Positions 58,570-64,000 of a DNA stretch of 64,000 nt are shown in pieces (position 1 is the stretch's first letter; the number at the start of each line of letters is the position of its first letter). Under the pieces are notes generated by a model. The model made no database searches and was not told where the DNA came from. It was given only the letters and a program-made list of their open reading frames with translations. The translations under genes and the position numbers were made by a program. Where the stretch lies: assembly GCA_035476635.1 (NCBI GenBank), contig DATILI010000168.1:124001-188000 (forward strand), read 5' to 3'. This DNA comes from DATILI01 sp035476635. Lineage in GTDB: Bacteria; Pseudomonadota; Gammaproteobacteria; Burkholderiales; Burkholderiaceae_C.

Positions 58570-58602
58570 ACTCGCAGCGCCGCCGTATGGACTCGCAGCG
58601 CC
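58570..58602. promoter_or_regulatory. Tandem direct repeat, probable AraC-protein site
   Basis: ACTCGCAGCGCC occurs twice, identically, at 58570-58581 and 58591-58602, 21 bp apart, 38 bp before the ATPase gene. It is the counterpart of the pair at 46489-46521. Location and phasing fit activation of the leftward importer/nitrile hydratase operon. Confidence 0.7.
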
Positions 58603-58737
58603 AAAGTTGCCGCATGCAGGGGAAAACCCTGATTCCAGGGTCTCGCGCTTCCCCGCGCCCAAGCCCATACTGCGATAGACAGAACTCGCTGGCATGCTTA
58701 ATGCTGACCCGCTTGACCTCCTTGCCGAATTTCTGCC

Positions 58738-59676
58738 ATGACCACGATTGCTGACATACCGATCCACCCATCCAGCCCGCTGAGCCTGGCGGAGTGGGCT
58801 GACGTGGTTTGCCGGACCTACGTTTCAGTGTCCTGCGAGCTGCGCGAGGGGCAGCCGTTCGAGGCGTGGCTCAAGGCCCGGACCTTTGGAATCACTATGC
58901 TGAGTGATGTGGGCTCCACCCCCATCCACTATTGCCGCGGCACGAACGAGGTGCGGACTGCACCATCGGATGACGTGCAAGTCCTGCTGGTTCGCGATGG
59001 GCACGCAATTGTGTCCCAGGGCAATCGCCGCTGTCGGCTCGATGCCGGCGATATGGCTCTCTATGACGCCACGCAGCCGTTCGATCTGGAGTTTCCGGAG
59101 CGCTACAGCGCTATTACCTTGAAGGCCTCGCGAAACCAGCTCATTGAACGACTGCCCGCGGCCACCGACATGACCGCGACGGCAGTTCGCGGAAGCACGC
59201 GGCTCGGGTCACTGGCCGCATCCATGATCCGCGAGTGCGCGCTGTTGCCGGAGCAGGACACGCCGCATGCGATGCGGGTGTCGGCTTCACTGCTGGACGT
59301 GATCGCAGTGGCTTTCGAGTCCGCGTTGTCCACAGTAGCGCCGCCGCCTTCGCGCCGGCACGAATTGCTGCGCCACGTGCAGCAGACCATGCGCGAGCAT
59401 CTGGCCGACCCCGATTTCGACATCGAAGAGGTCTGCCGGCGGCATGGAATCGCCCCGCGCACGCTCAACCGGCTTTTTGCCGAGGAGAGCACGACGGCCA
59501 TGCGCTGGCTGTGGCAGCAGCGGCTGGAGGCCAGCCGCCGCGCCTTGGTGGAAGGGCGGGCGCGCAATGTGACGGAGGCGGCCTACGGCGCGGGCTTTTC
59601 CGACCTTTCGCACTTCAGCCGGTGCTTCCGGCAGGCCTTCGGCGTGCTGCCGAGCACGTTGCAGCGCCATCACTAA
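58738..59676 (+). CDS. AraC-family transcriptional regulator (paralogue of 46653-47591)
   Basis: A 312-residue AraC/XylS regulator with cupin sensor domain (SDDVQVLLVRDGHAIVSQGN, LDAGDMALYDATQPFDLEFP) and C-terminal double helix-turn-helix (EVCRRHGIAPRTLNRLFAEES; AAYGAGFSDLSHFSRCFRQAFG). It aligns without gaps to the regulator at 46653-47591, about 77 percent identical over the first 60 residues. Differences concentrate in the sensor half, which suggests related but not identical inducers. It most likely activates the divergent operon 58532 to 47625. Confidence 0.92.
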   Translation: MTTIADIPIHPSSPLSLAEWADVVCRTYVSVSCELREGQPFEAWLKARTFGITMLSDVGSTPIHYCRGTNEVRTAPSDDVQVLLVRDGHAIVSQGNRRCRLDAGDMALYDATQPFDLEFPERYSAITLKASRNQLIERLPAATDMTATAVRGSTRLGSLAASMIRECALLPEQDTPHAMRVSASLLDVIAVAFESALSTVAPPPSRRHELLRHVQQTMREHLADPDFDIEEVCRRHGIAPRTLNRLFAEESTTAMRWLWQQRLEASRRALVEGRARNVTEAAYGAGFSDLSHFSRCFRQAFGVLPSTLQRHH

Positions 59677-59859
59677 CACTGCGTCGGGGTTGCCCGGCCG
59701 GCTGTATTTCTGGCGTGCGAAGTCGTTCGCCCTCGAAGGTGTGACGGCGATTGAAAGTGATGCCGGGCCATCGACGACACCAAAGTTGGCGACGGAGGAC
59801 TGCGCCATTGCGGCACTTCCGAACAAGATCAAAATGGACGCCAGCGGGGTTTTCTTCAT
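59677..59859 (-). pseudogene. Porin gene remnant (5' end only)
   Basis: From the ATG at 59859, preceded by a good GGAGCAACC ribosome site, the reading gives a porin signal peptide and mature start (MKKTPLASILILFGSAAMA, then QSSVANFGVVDG) of the same type as the two intact porins. Porin similarity is lost after about 30 codons, and the frame runs on antisense into the AraC gene. The rest of the porin appears to have been deleted. The probable promoter and a TetR-type site at 59911-59927 are still in front of it. Confidence 0.7.
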
Positions 59860-59910
59860 GGTTGCTCCGTGGGATTGAGACGGGATGGCGGGCATTGGCT
59901 TTGCGGCTTT

Positions 59911-59927
59911 ATTCACTAGTAGTGATT
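59911..59927. promoter_or_regulatory. Operator of the second TetR regulator (copy 1 of 3)
   Basis: ATTCAC-TAGTA-GTGATT, one mismatch from the perfect palindrome at 60731-60747. On the minus strand it directly follows a TATAAA -10-like hexamer (complement of 59926-59931), placing it over the start of transcription of the porin remnant. Confidence 0.6.
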
Positions 59928-59986
59928 TATAGGCACAACTCAACCACGCGGCCTGGCTGGGAGATCCGCCAGTGAAAACCCTTACA

Positions 59987-60003
59987 ATTCACCTATAGGG
60001 AAG
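59987..60003. promoter_or_regulatory. Operator of the second TetR regulator (copy 2 of 3)
   Basis: ATTCAC-CTATA-GGGAAG, with one good and one weak half-site. It follows a TACAAT hexamer (59983-59988) exactly as copy 3 follows TATAAT, just before the TetR coding region, so it probably mediates autorepression. Confidence 0.5.
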
Positions 60004-60007
60004 AGTT

Positions 60008-60682
60008 TTGATAAAGACCGAGACGGTGGAGAAAGTGAAGCGGGGATCACCGCGAACCTCCGAAACGAGGACGCGCGACTCGGAGCGGTCCCAAAAAGCG
60101 ATACTGCAAGCGGCCCGAAATGAGTTCGCGACATTCGGCCTGGGAGGCGCCCGCCTGGAGCGGATAGCCGAAGAAGCCGCCGTGCACAAGCGGCTCGTCT
60201 ACTACTACTTCAAGGACAAGGACACCCTCTTCGCTGCCGTGCTCGAAAGTGTTTACGAGGAGATCCGGGATGCGCAGTTGTACCTCGATCTCAAGGACAT
60301 GGCGCCGCTGGCGGCACTGCGGCGGCTGGTCGAGTTCACCTGGGATTACTACATCGCGCACCCGGAGTTCATCATCTTCCTGAACAGCGAGAACTTGCAC
60401 AAGGCGCGGCACCTAGCGGCAGTTCCCCGCATCAGGGAGTTGAACAATCCGTTGCTGGCAACCCTGGAGGACATTGTGACCCGGGGACAAAAGGAAGGCC
60501 TCTTTCGCGCGGGAATCGACGCGATGCAGCTCTACATCACCATAGCCGGCTGCGCGTACTTCTACCTGTCCAACATTCACACCCTGTCCGTCGGCTTCAA
60601 CCGCGATCTGAGCAACCCCAAGCTGCTCACGCAACGCATGCTTCACATCATCGAGGTTGTCACGGCTTTCGTCCTCCGATAG
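60008..60682 (+). CDS. TetR/AcrR family transcriptional regulator
   Basis: A 224-residue TetR-family protein with N-terminal helix-turn-helix at about 28-75 (SQKAILQAARNEFATFGL, GGARLERIAEEAAVHKRLVYYYF, DKDTLFAAVLE). The C-terminal domain resembles RutR/YcdC-type regulators, which have EFIIFLNSENLHKARHL-like segments. The start is uncertain: TTG at 60008 has GGGAAGAG close by, while GTG codons at 60026 and 60035 lack a clear site. ATTCAC-N5-GTGAAT sites lie before this gene, before the amidohydrolase and before the porin remnant. Confidence 0.88.
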   Translation: MIKTETVEKVKRGSPRTSETRTRDSERSQKAILQAARNEFATFGLGGARLERIAEEAAVHKRLVYYYFKDKDTLFAAVLESVYEEIRDAQLYLDLKDMAPLAALRRLVEFTWDYYIAHPEFIIFLNSENLHKARHLAAVPRIRELNNPLLATLEDIVTRGQKEGLFRAGIDAMQLYITIAGCAYFYLSNIHTLSVGFNRDLSNPKLLTQRMLHIIEVVTAFVLR

Positions 60683-60704
60683 CCACGCAGGCACCGTCTG
60701 GCGC

Positions 60705-60732
60705 TTGCGGCGCCATCTTTTTCGCCTATAAT
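60705..60732 (+). promoter_or_regulatory. Sigma-70 promoter of the amidohydrolase operon
   Basis: TTGCGG (60705-60710), 16 bp, TATAAT (60727-60732). The -10 runs into the perfect operator at 60731-60747, so repressor binding would block initiation. Confidence 0.65.
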
Positions 60733-60747
60733 TCACCATTCGTGAAT
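60731..60747. promoter_or_regulatory. Operator of the second TetR regulator (copy 3 of 3)
   Basis: ATTCAC-CATTC-GTGAAT, perfect arms, extended by one more A-T pair on each side. It lies over the transcription start of the amidohydrolase/TTT receptor operon. Confidence 0.7.
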
Positions 60748-60818
60748 TCAAGTTGTTTTTTTGTGCGCTTGCCAATGGCGTCAGGCTCGTGTCGTTGCTT
60801 ACGAAAAAGCGGGCCTGA

Positions 60819-61850
60819 GTGAAAGTAACTTTGAAAAAAATAGACGCTTACGCTCACATCTTCCCGCGCGCCTACTTCGACAAGATGGCCTCCATGGCCA
60901 AGGACAAGGGCGCCATCAAGCGCTGGCTGACCATTCCCGTGCTCTATGACCTCGAAGCGCGGCTGAAGATGATGGAAGGATTTCCGGGCTACCAGCAGGT
61001 GCTCACGCTTTCCAATCCGCCGATCGAAATGATCGCCGGCCCCGATGAGTCACCCGCCCTGGCACGCCTGGCCAACGATGGCATGGCCGAAATCCGGGAC
61101 GCCCATCCGGACAAGTTCCCTGCGTTCGTCGCCTCGCTTGCGATGAACAACGTTCCGGAAGCCATCAAGGAGATGGAGCGGGCGATCACGGTGCTGGGCG
61201 CCCGGGGGATCCAGATTTTCACCAACGTCAATGGCCGCCCACTGGATGACGAAGAGTTTTGGCCCATCTTCGAAGCGGCCGTGAAGCGCTTCGACGTCCC
61301 GATCTGGATGCATCCTGCACGCGGCGCGAACATGTCTGACTACGCATCCGAGAGCAAGTCCAAGTACGAGATCTGGTGGACCTTCGGCTGGCCGTATGAA
61401 ACCAGCGCCGCGATGACGCGGATGGTGTTCTCCGGGTTCTTCGACCGGCTGCCGGAAATGAAGGTGATCACGCATCACATGGGCGCGATGATTCCCTTCT
61501 TCGACGGGCGTGTGGGCCCCGGGCTGGACCAGTTTGGCAGCCGTACCTCGGACGAGGACTACGAGGGCATGCTCAAGCGGATGGCCAAACGGCCGATCGA
61601 CTACTTCCGCATGTTCTATGCCGATACGGCACTTGCCGGCGGAAAGAGCGGCCTGCGCTGCGGCCTCGATTTCTTCGGCTCGCGCCAGGTGGTGTTCGCG
61701 ACGGACTGCCCATTCGACCCGGAGGGCGGCCCGATGTTCTTGCGAACCATCCCCAAGGCGATCGAAGAACTCGGCCTCGACGCCTCCGAGGAGGAAGGCA
61801 TTTACTTTCGGAATGCCCTTCGCCTGCTGAAGCTTCCTTGCGACTGCTGA
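60819..61850 (+). CDS. Amidohydrolase family 2 protein (ACMSD-like decarboxylase/hydrolase)
   Basis: A 343-residue TIM-barrel amidohydrolase related to ACMSD and resorcylate decarboxylase. Visible metal or catalytic sites: His13 in IDAYAHIFP, His165 in IWMHPARGAN, His219/His220 in VITHHMGAMIPFF and Asp296 in FATDCPFDPEGG. The first position of the usual HxH pair is Tyr11, so the site is altered. GTG start at 60819, weak ribosome site. It may decarboxylate an aromatic or muconate-type acid or open a lactone. It is followed after 29 bp by a TTT receptor, which probably captures its substrate. Confidence 0.87.
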   Translation: MKVTLKKIDAYAHIFPRAYFDKMASMAKDKGAIKRWLTIPVLYDLEARLKMMEGFPGYQQVLTLSNPPIEMIAGPDESPALARLANDGMAEIRDAHPDKFPAFVASLAMNNVPEAIKEMERAITVLGARGIQIFTNVNGRPLDDEEFWPIFEAAVKRFDVPIWMHPARGANMSDYASESKSKYEIWWTFGWPYETSAAMTRMVFSGFFDRLPEMKVITHHMGAMIPFFDGRVGPGLDQFGSRTSDEDYEGMLKRMAKRPIDYFRMFYADTALAGGKSGLRCGLDFFGSRQVVFATDCPFDPEGGPMFLRTIPKAIEELGLDASEEEGIYFRNALRLLKLPCDC

Positions 61851-61879
61851 ACCCCGCAAATTATCAGGAGACAAATTCC

Positions 61880-62845
61880 ATGAAGATGTTCGCCTCACTC
61901 GCCCTCAGTCTTGTTGCCATCGTCGCCTTCATGCCGGCGCATGCGCAAAGTTATCCCAACAAACCGGTGCGGATCGTCGTCCCCTACCCGCCCGGTGGCA
62001 CGGTCGACCTCGTTGCGCGTGTCCTCGCGCAAAGCCTGACCGAGCAGACCGGCACGCAGTTCATCGTCGACAACCGCTCGGGCGCGAGTGGTGCGATCGG
62101 CAGCGATGCCGTCGCGAAAGCCGCCGCCGATGGATATACCCTCCTGGTCCAGTCGCCTACGCTGATCGCCAATCCGCTGATCAGTCCTAAAGTGCCGTAC
62201 GATGCGATTCGCGACTTTCGGCCGATCGGTCTACTGGGCTCGGTGCCGATGGTGTTGGCGGTCCACCCATCCATTCCTGCCAGAACTCTGAAGGAATTCA
62301 TCGAGTCGGCGCGGAACAACCCGAAGAGATATACCTTTGGAACTTCGGCAATGGGCTCGCCGATGCACCTGGCTCAGGAGGCCATCAAGAGAGATAGCAA
62401 GGTCGATATTCCGATCATCGTTTACCGTGGCACGGCGGGCGCCCTCAATGACGCGCTTGGCGGCCAGATCAGCGGAGTCGTCGATGCCATACCGTCCATC
62501 GCTCCGCACATCGCGGCTGGCAAGCTCAAACCTCTTGCGGTGACGACGAAGCGACGTATCCCCGCGCTTCCTGGAGTGCCAACGGTCGCGGAATCCGGCT
62601 ATCCGGACTTCGAGATGGTGTCGTGGTACGGCCTTTGGGCGCCCAAAGGCCTGCCCGATCCGGTTGCCAGAAAACTGGAAACTCTGTTGCAGAAGGCCAT
62701 GGCATCGAAGGTCGTGGTTGACCGTCTCGCACCGCAAAACTTCGACACCAAAACGCTGGTAGGGGCCGACTACTCGACATTCATCACGGGGCAGTTGGCC
62801 CGTTATTCGCGCATCGTGAAAGACGCCAACATCACTGCTGAATGA
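61880..62845 (+). CDS. Tripartite tricarboxylate transporter receptor (Bug/TctC family)
   Basis: A 321-residue periplasmic receptor, ATG at 61880 with CAGGAGA upstream. Signal peptide MKMFASLALSLVAIVAFMPA with cleavage after AHA, then SYPNKPVRIVVPYPPGGTVD, FIVDNRSGASGAIGSDAVAK, PIIVYRGTAGALNDALGGQI and GVPTVAESGYPDFEMVSWYG, the standard Bug-protein sequence blocks. It is the second such receptor in the window. No membrane components are nearby, so it must share transport partners encoded elsewhere or act as a sensor ligand-binding protein. Confidence 0.94.
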   Translation: MKMFASLALSLVAIVAFMPAHAQSYPNKPVRIVVPYPPGGTVDLVARVLAQSLTEQTGTQFIVDNRSGASGAIGSDAVAKAAADGYTLLVQSPTLIANPLISPKVPYDAIRDFRPIGLLGSVPMVLAVHPSIPARTLKEFIESARNNPKRYTFGTSAMGSPMHLAQEAIKRDSKVDIPIIVYRGTAGALNDALGGQISGVVDAIPSIAPHIAAGKLKPLAVTTKRRIPALPGVPTVAESGYPDFEMVSWYGLWAPKGLPDPVARKLETLLQKAMASKVVVDRLAPQNFDTKTLVGADYSTFITGQLARYSRIVKDANITAE

Positions 62846-62964
62846 CGCGCCACGAGACCTGCTTGATCGATTAATGCAACAGTGTTTTCACGAAGTCGGT
62901 GTTTATCTTCAGGAACCGAACCAATAAAGTCTGCCTTTCACTACAGTTCATCCAGGAGAAACTC

Positions 62965-63096
62965 GTGTCCATTTCCCGCCAACTCTTCAGGCTCGCCGTT
63001 CCCGCTGCTGCCGCACTCGGCGTGGTCGCCGGCGCCGCTCAGGCCCAAGCCGCCGCGGCACTGCTGACGCTGCAGGTGTGCGGGATGAAGTGGTAG
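62965..63096 (+). CDS. Small putative secreted peptide or truncated gene
   Basis: A 43-residue reading from GTG 62965 with a strong CAGGAGAAACTC ribosome site: a basic start, the hydrophobic LAVPAAAALGVVAGAAQA and only about 17 residues after the predicted cleavage, ending LLTLQVCGMKW. It may be a real small exported peptide or the surviving signal-peptide end of a deleted periplasmic protein gene. It lies 11 bp before the DsbA-family gene, so it could be co-translated with it. Confidence 0.45.
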   Translation: MSISRQLFRLAVPAAAALGVVAGAAQAQAAAALLTLQVCGMKW

Positions 63097-63107
63097 GGGA
63101 ACGCATC

Positions 63108-63812
63108 ATGTCAACCACGATCCTTCACTACATTTACGACCCACTGTGCGGCTGGTGCTATGGCGCCGCGCCACTGGTAGCTGCCGCCCGCCAGGTGGTG
63201 ACCGTGCGCGCGCACGGCGGCGGCATGATGGCCGGACCCAATCGAAAGGCAGTCACGCCGCAGCTGCGCGCCTTTGTGGCCGAGCATGACCAGCGTATCG
63301 CCCGGTCAACAGCGCAAGCATTTGGTGACGGCTATTTGAACGGGCTCCTGCGTGACACCTCCGCCGTCCTCGACTCCGAGCCGCCGATCGCCGCCATCCT
63401 GGCCGCGGACGATCTCGATTCCCGGGGTCTGGACATGCTAGCGCGGCTCCAGGTGGCCCACTACGTCGAGGGTCGGCGCATTGCCGACCGACTGGTTCTG
63501 GTCGAGCTTGCTACGGAACTAAGGCTGCCGCGCGAGCCATTCGAGCAGGCCCTGTACCGAGCGGAAGGCGCGGCGACGCAGCGTCACATTGCCGAGAGCC
63601 GGGCTTTGCTGGCGCAGTTGGGCGGCCATGGCTTTCCGACCTTCGCGCTTGAACGCGATGGGCGATTCGACCTGGTCGCTATGGGTCAGTATGTTGCTCG
63701 CCCCCAGCAATGGCAGGATTGGTTGAAAGCACAAGTACCGGTAACTGATTCGTCTGAAGCCGGGATGGAGTTCGGGTGTTCGCCAGACGGATGCGTGATC
63801 CCCGTTAAGTGA
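63108..63812 (+). CDS. DsbA-family thioredoxin-like protein
   Basis: A 234-residue protein of the DsbA/FrnE type with a CxxC active site near the N terminus (IYDPLCGWCYGAAP), an inserted helical domain and the cis-Pro region HGFPTFALERDG. It has no signal peptide, so it is a cytoplasmic thiol-disulfide or glutathione-dependent isomerase-type enzyme, not a periplasmic oxidase. A second CxxxxC occurs at the end (EFGCSPDGCVIPVK). AGGGGA precedes the ATG at 63108. Its link to the amidohydrolase operon is unclear. Confidence 0.88.
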   Translation: MSTTILHYIYDPLCGWCYGAAPLVAAARQVVTVRAHGGGMMAGPNRKAVTPQLRAFVAEHDQRIARSTAQAFGDGYLNGLLRDTSAVLDSEPPIAAILAADDLDSRGLDMLARLQVAHYVEGRRIADRLVLVELATELRLPREPFEQALYRAEGAATQRHIAESRALLAQLGGHGFPTFALERDGRFDLVAMGQYVARPQQWQDWLKAQVPVTDSSEAGMEFGCSPDGCVIPVK

Positions 63813-63820
63813 CGGAGCAT

Positions 63821-63850
63821 GCCCGGCGGAGTCTCCAGGGTTCGCCGGCC
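63821..63850. terminator. Possible bidirectional terminator hairpin
   Basis: GCCCGGCG (63821-63828) and CGCCGGCC (63843-63850) pair at 7 of 8 positions around a 14-base loop, between two convergent genes. No T tract. Confidence 0.35.
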
Positions 63851-63860
63851 GCACCCCGTC

Positions 63861-64000
63861 TTACATGCCCGCCACGTTTGTGATGAAATCCTGGATCTCA
63901 GCCAGGTTGTAAGCCCGCAAATGAACGGGATCCATCGGAGACACGGCATGAAATGCGCGACCCACGACACCCTTGGCATGCCACTGCGCCAGCAGGTCAG
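63861..64000 (-). CDS. 3' end of an unrecognised gene
   Basis: An open leftward reading enters from the right edge and stops at TAA (63861-63863). The last 45 or so residues include LLAQWHAKGVVGRAFHAVSP and YNLAEIQDFITNVAGM. The end is well formed and faces the DsbA-family gene, so it is probably a real gene, but this fragment does not identify a family. Confidence 0.6.
   Translation of the reverse strand, partial: DLLAQWHAKGVVGRAFHAVSPMDPVHLRAYNLAEIQDFITNVAGM

Noticed and set aside
1..64000. CRISPR arrays, tRNA/rRNA genes, insertion sequences, prophage or integrase genes
   Set aside because: Looked for in gaps and on both strands; no regular spaced repeats, cloverleaf-like sequences or transposase motifs were recognised.

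Overview
The window is GC-rich, densely packed bacterial DNA from a soil- or water-type betaproteobacterium, most likely Burkholderiales (Comamonadaceae/Alcaligenaceae-like). This rests on two tripartite-tricarboxylate (Bug/TctC) binding proteins, Burkholderiales-type porins whose mature ends begin AQSSVT, an HpaR-type MarR regulator and many CoA-linked catabolic genes. No rRNA, tRNA, CRISPR array, transposase or phage gene was seen. The whole window is a chain of catabolic modules, each with its own regulator or operator type.

Layout. (1) 1-14.1 kb: a beta-oxidation-like cluster. It has two acyl-CoA dehydrogenases, a nitronate monooxygenase-like protein, a CaiB-type CoA transferase, a thiolase, a PaaG-like hydratase/isomerase, an SDR, a FadB-like bifunctional enzyme and a MaoC-type hydratase, with a divergent acyl-CoA ligase plus a third dehydrogenase. 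(2) 14.1-30.1 kb: a MalT-like regulator, an FMN reductase, two Old Yellow Enzyme relatives, a TetR regulator, SDRs, a TTT receptor, a homogentisate-dioxygenase-like cupin, a fumarylacetoacetase-family hydrolase, a flavin reductase-like protein, an NTF2-like protein, a second CoA ligase and an acetoacetate-decarboxylase-family enzyme. (3) 30.4-40.4 kb: a porin, a homoprotocatechuate (hpa) meta-cleavage operon with a two-component LigA/LigB-type dioxygenase, and a second porin. (4) 40.5-46.4 kb: an OYE relative, a lone molybdopterin oxidoreductase, a VOC protein, two unknown proteins and an isochorismatase-like hydrolase. (5) 46.6-59.7 kb: a 13-gene leftward operon running from an RbsABC-type importer through a CbiM-like cobalt permease and a cobalt-type nitrile hydratase to SDRs, an EthD-like protein and an arginase-family protein. 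It is flanked by two paralogous AraC regulators. (6) 59.7-64 kb: a porin remnant, a second TetR regulator, an amidohydrolase, a second TTT receptor, a tiny secreted ORF and a DsbA-family protein.

Regulation is unusually readable. Four copies of GTATGGT-N8-ACCATAC lie in the promoters around the first TetR gene. Four copies of ATCGTC-N6-GACGAT (some with TTCGTC) join the beta-oxidation promoters to the 30.4-kb porin. Three copies of ATTCAC-N5-GTGAAT-like sites surround the second TetR gene. Tandem 12-bp direct repeats 21 bp apart sit beside both AraC genes. hpaG1 has a good sigma-70 promoter that places the transcript start at its ATG.

The least expected system is module 5. A nitrile hydratase with a cobalt-type CTLCSC metal motif is co-transcribed with its own apparent cobalt permease and an ABC importer, but has no recognisable amidase. 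Its hydrolytic partner may be the arginase-family protein (Cys in place of the usual first metal-binding His) or the isochorismatase-like protein under the sister AraC regulator.
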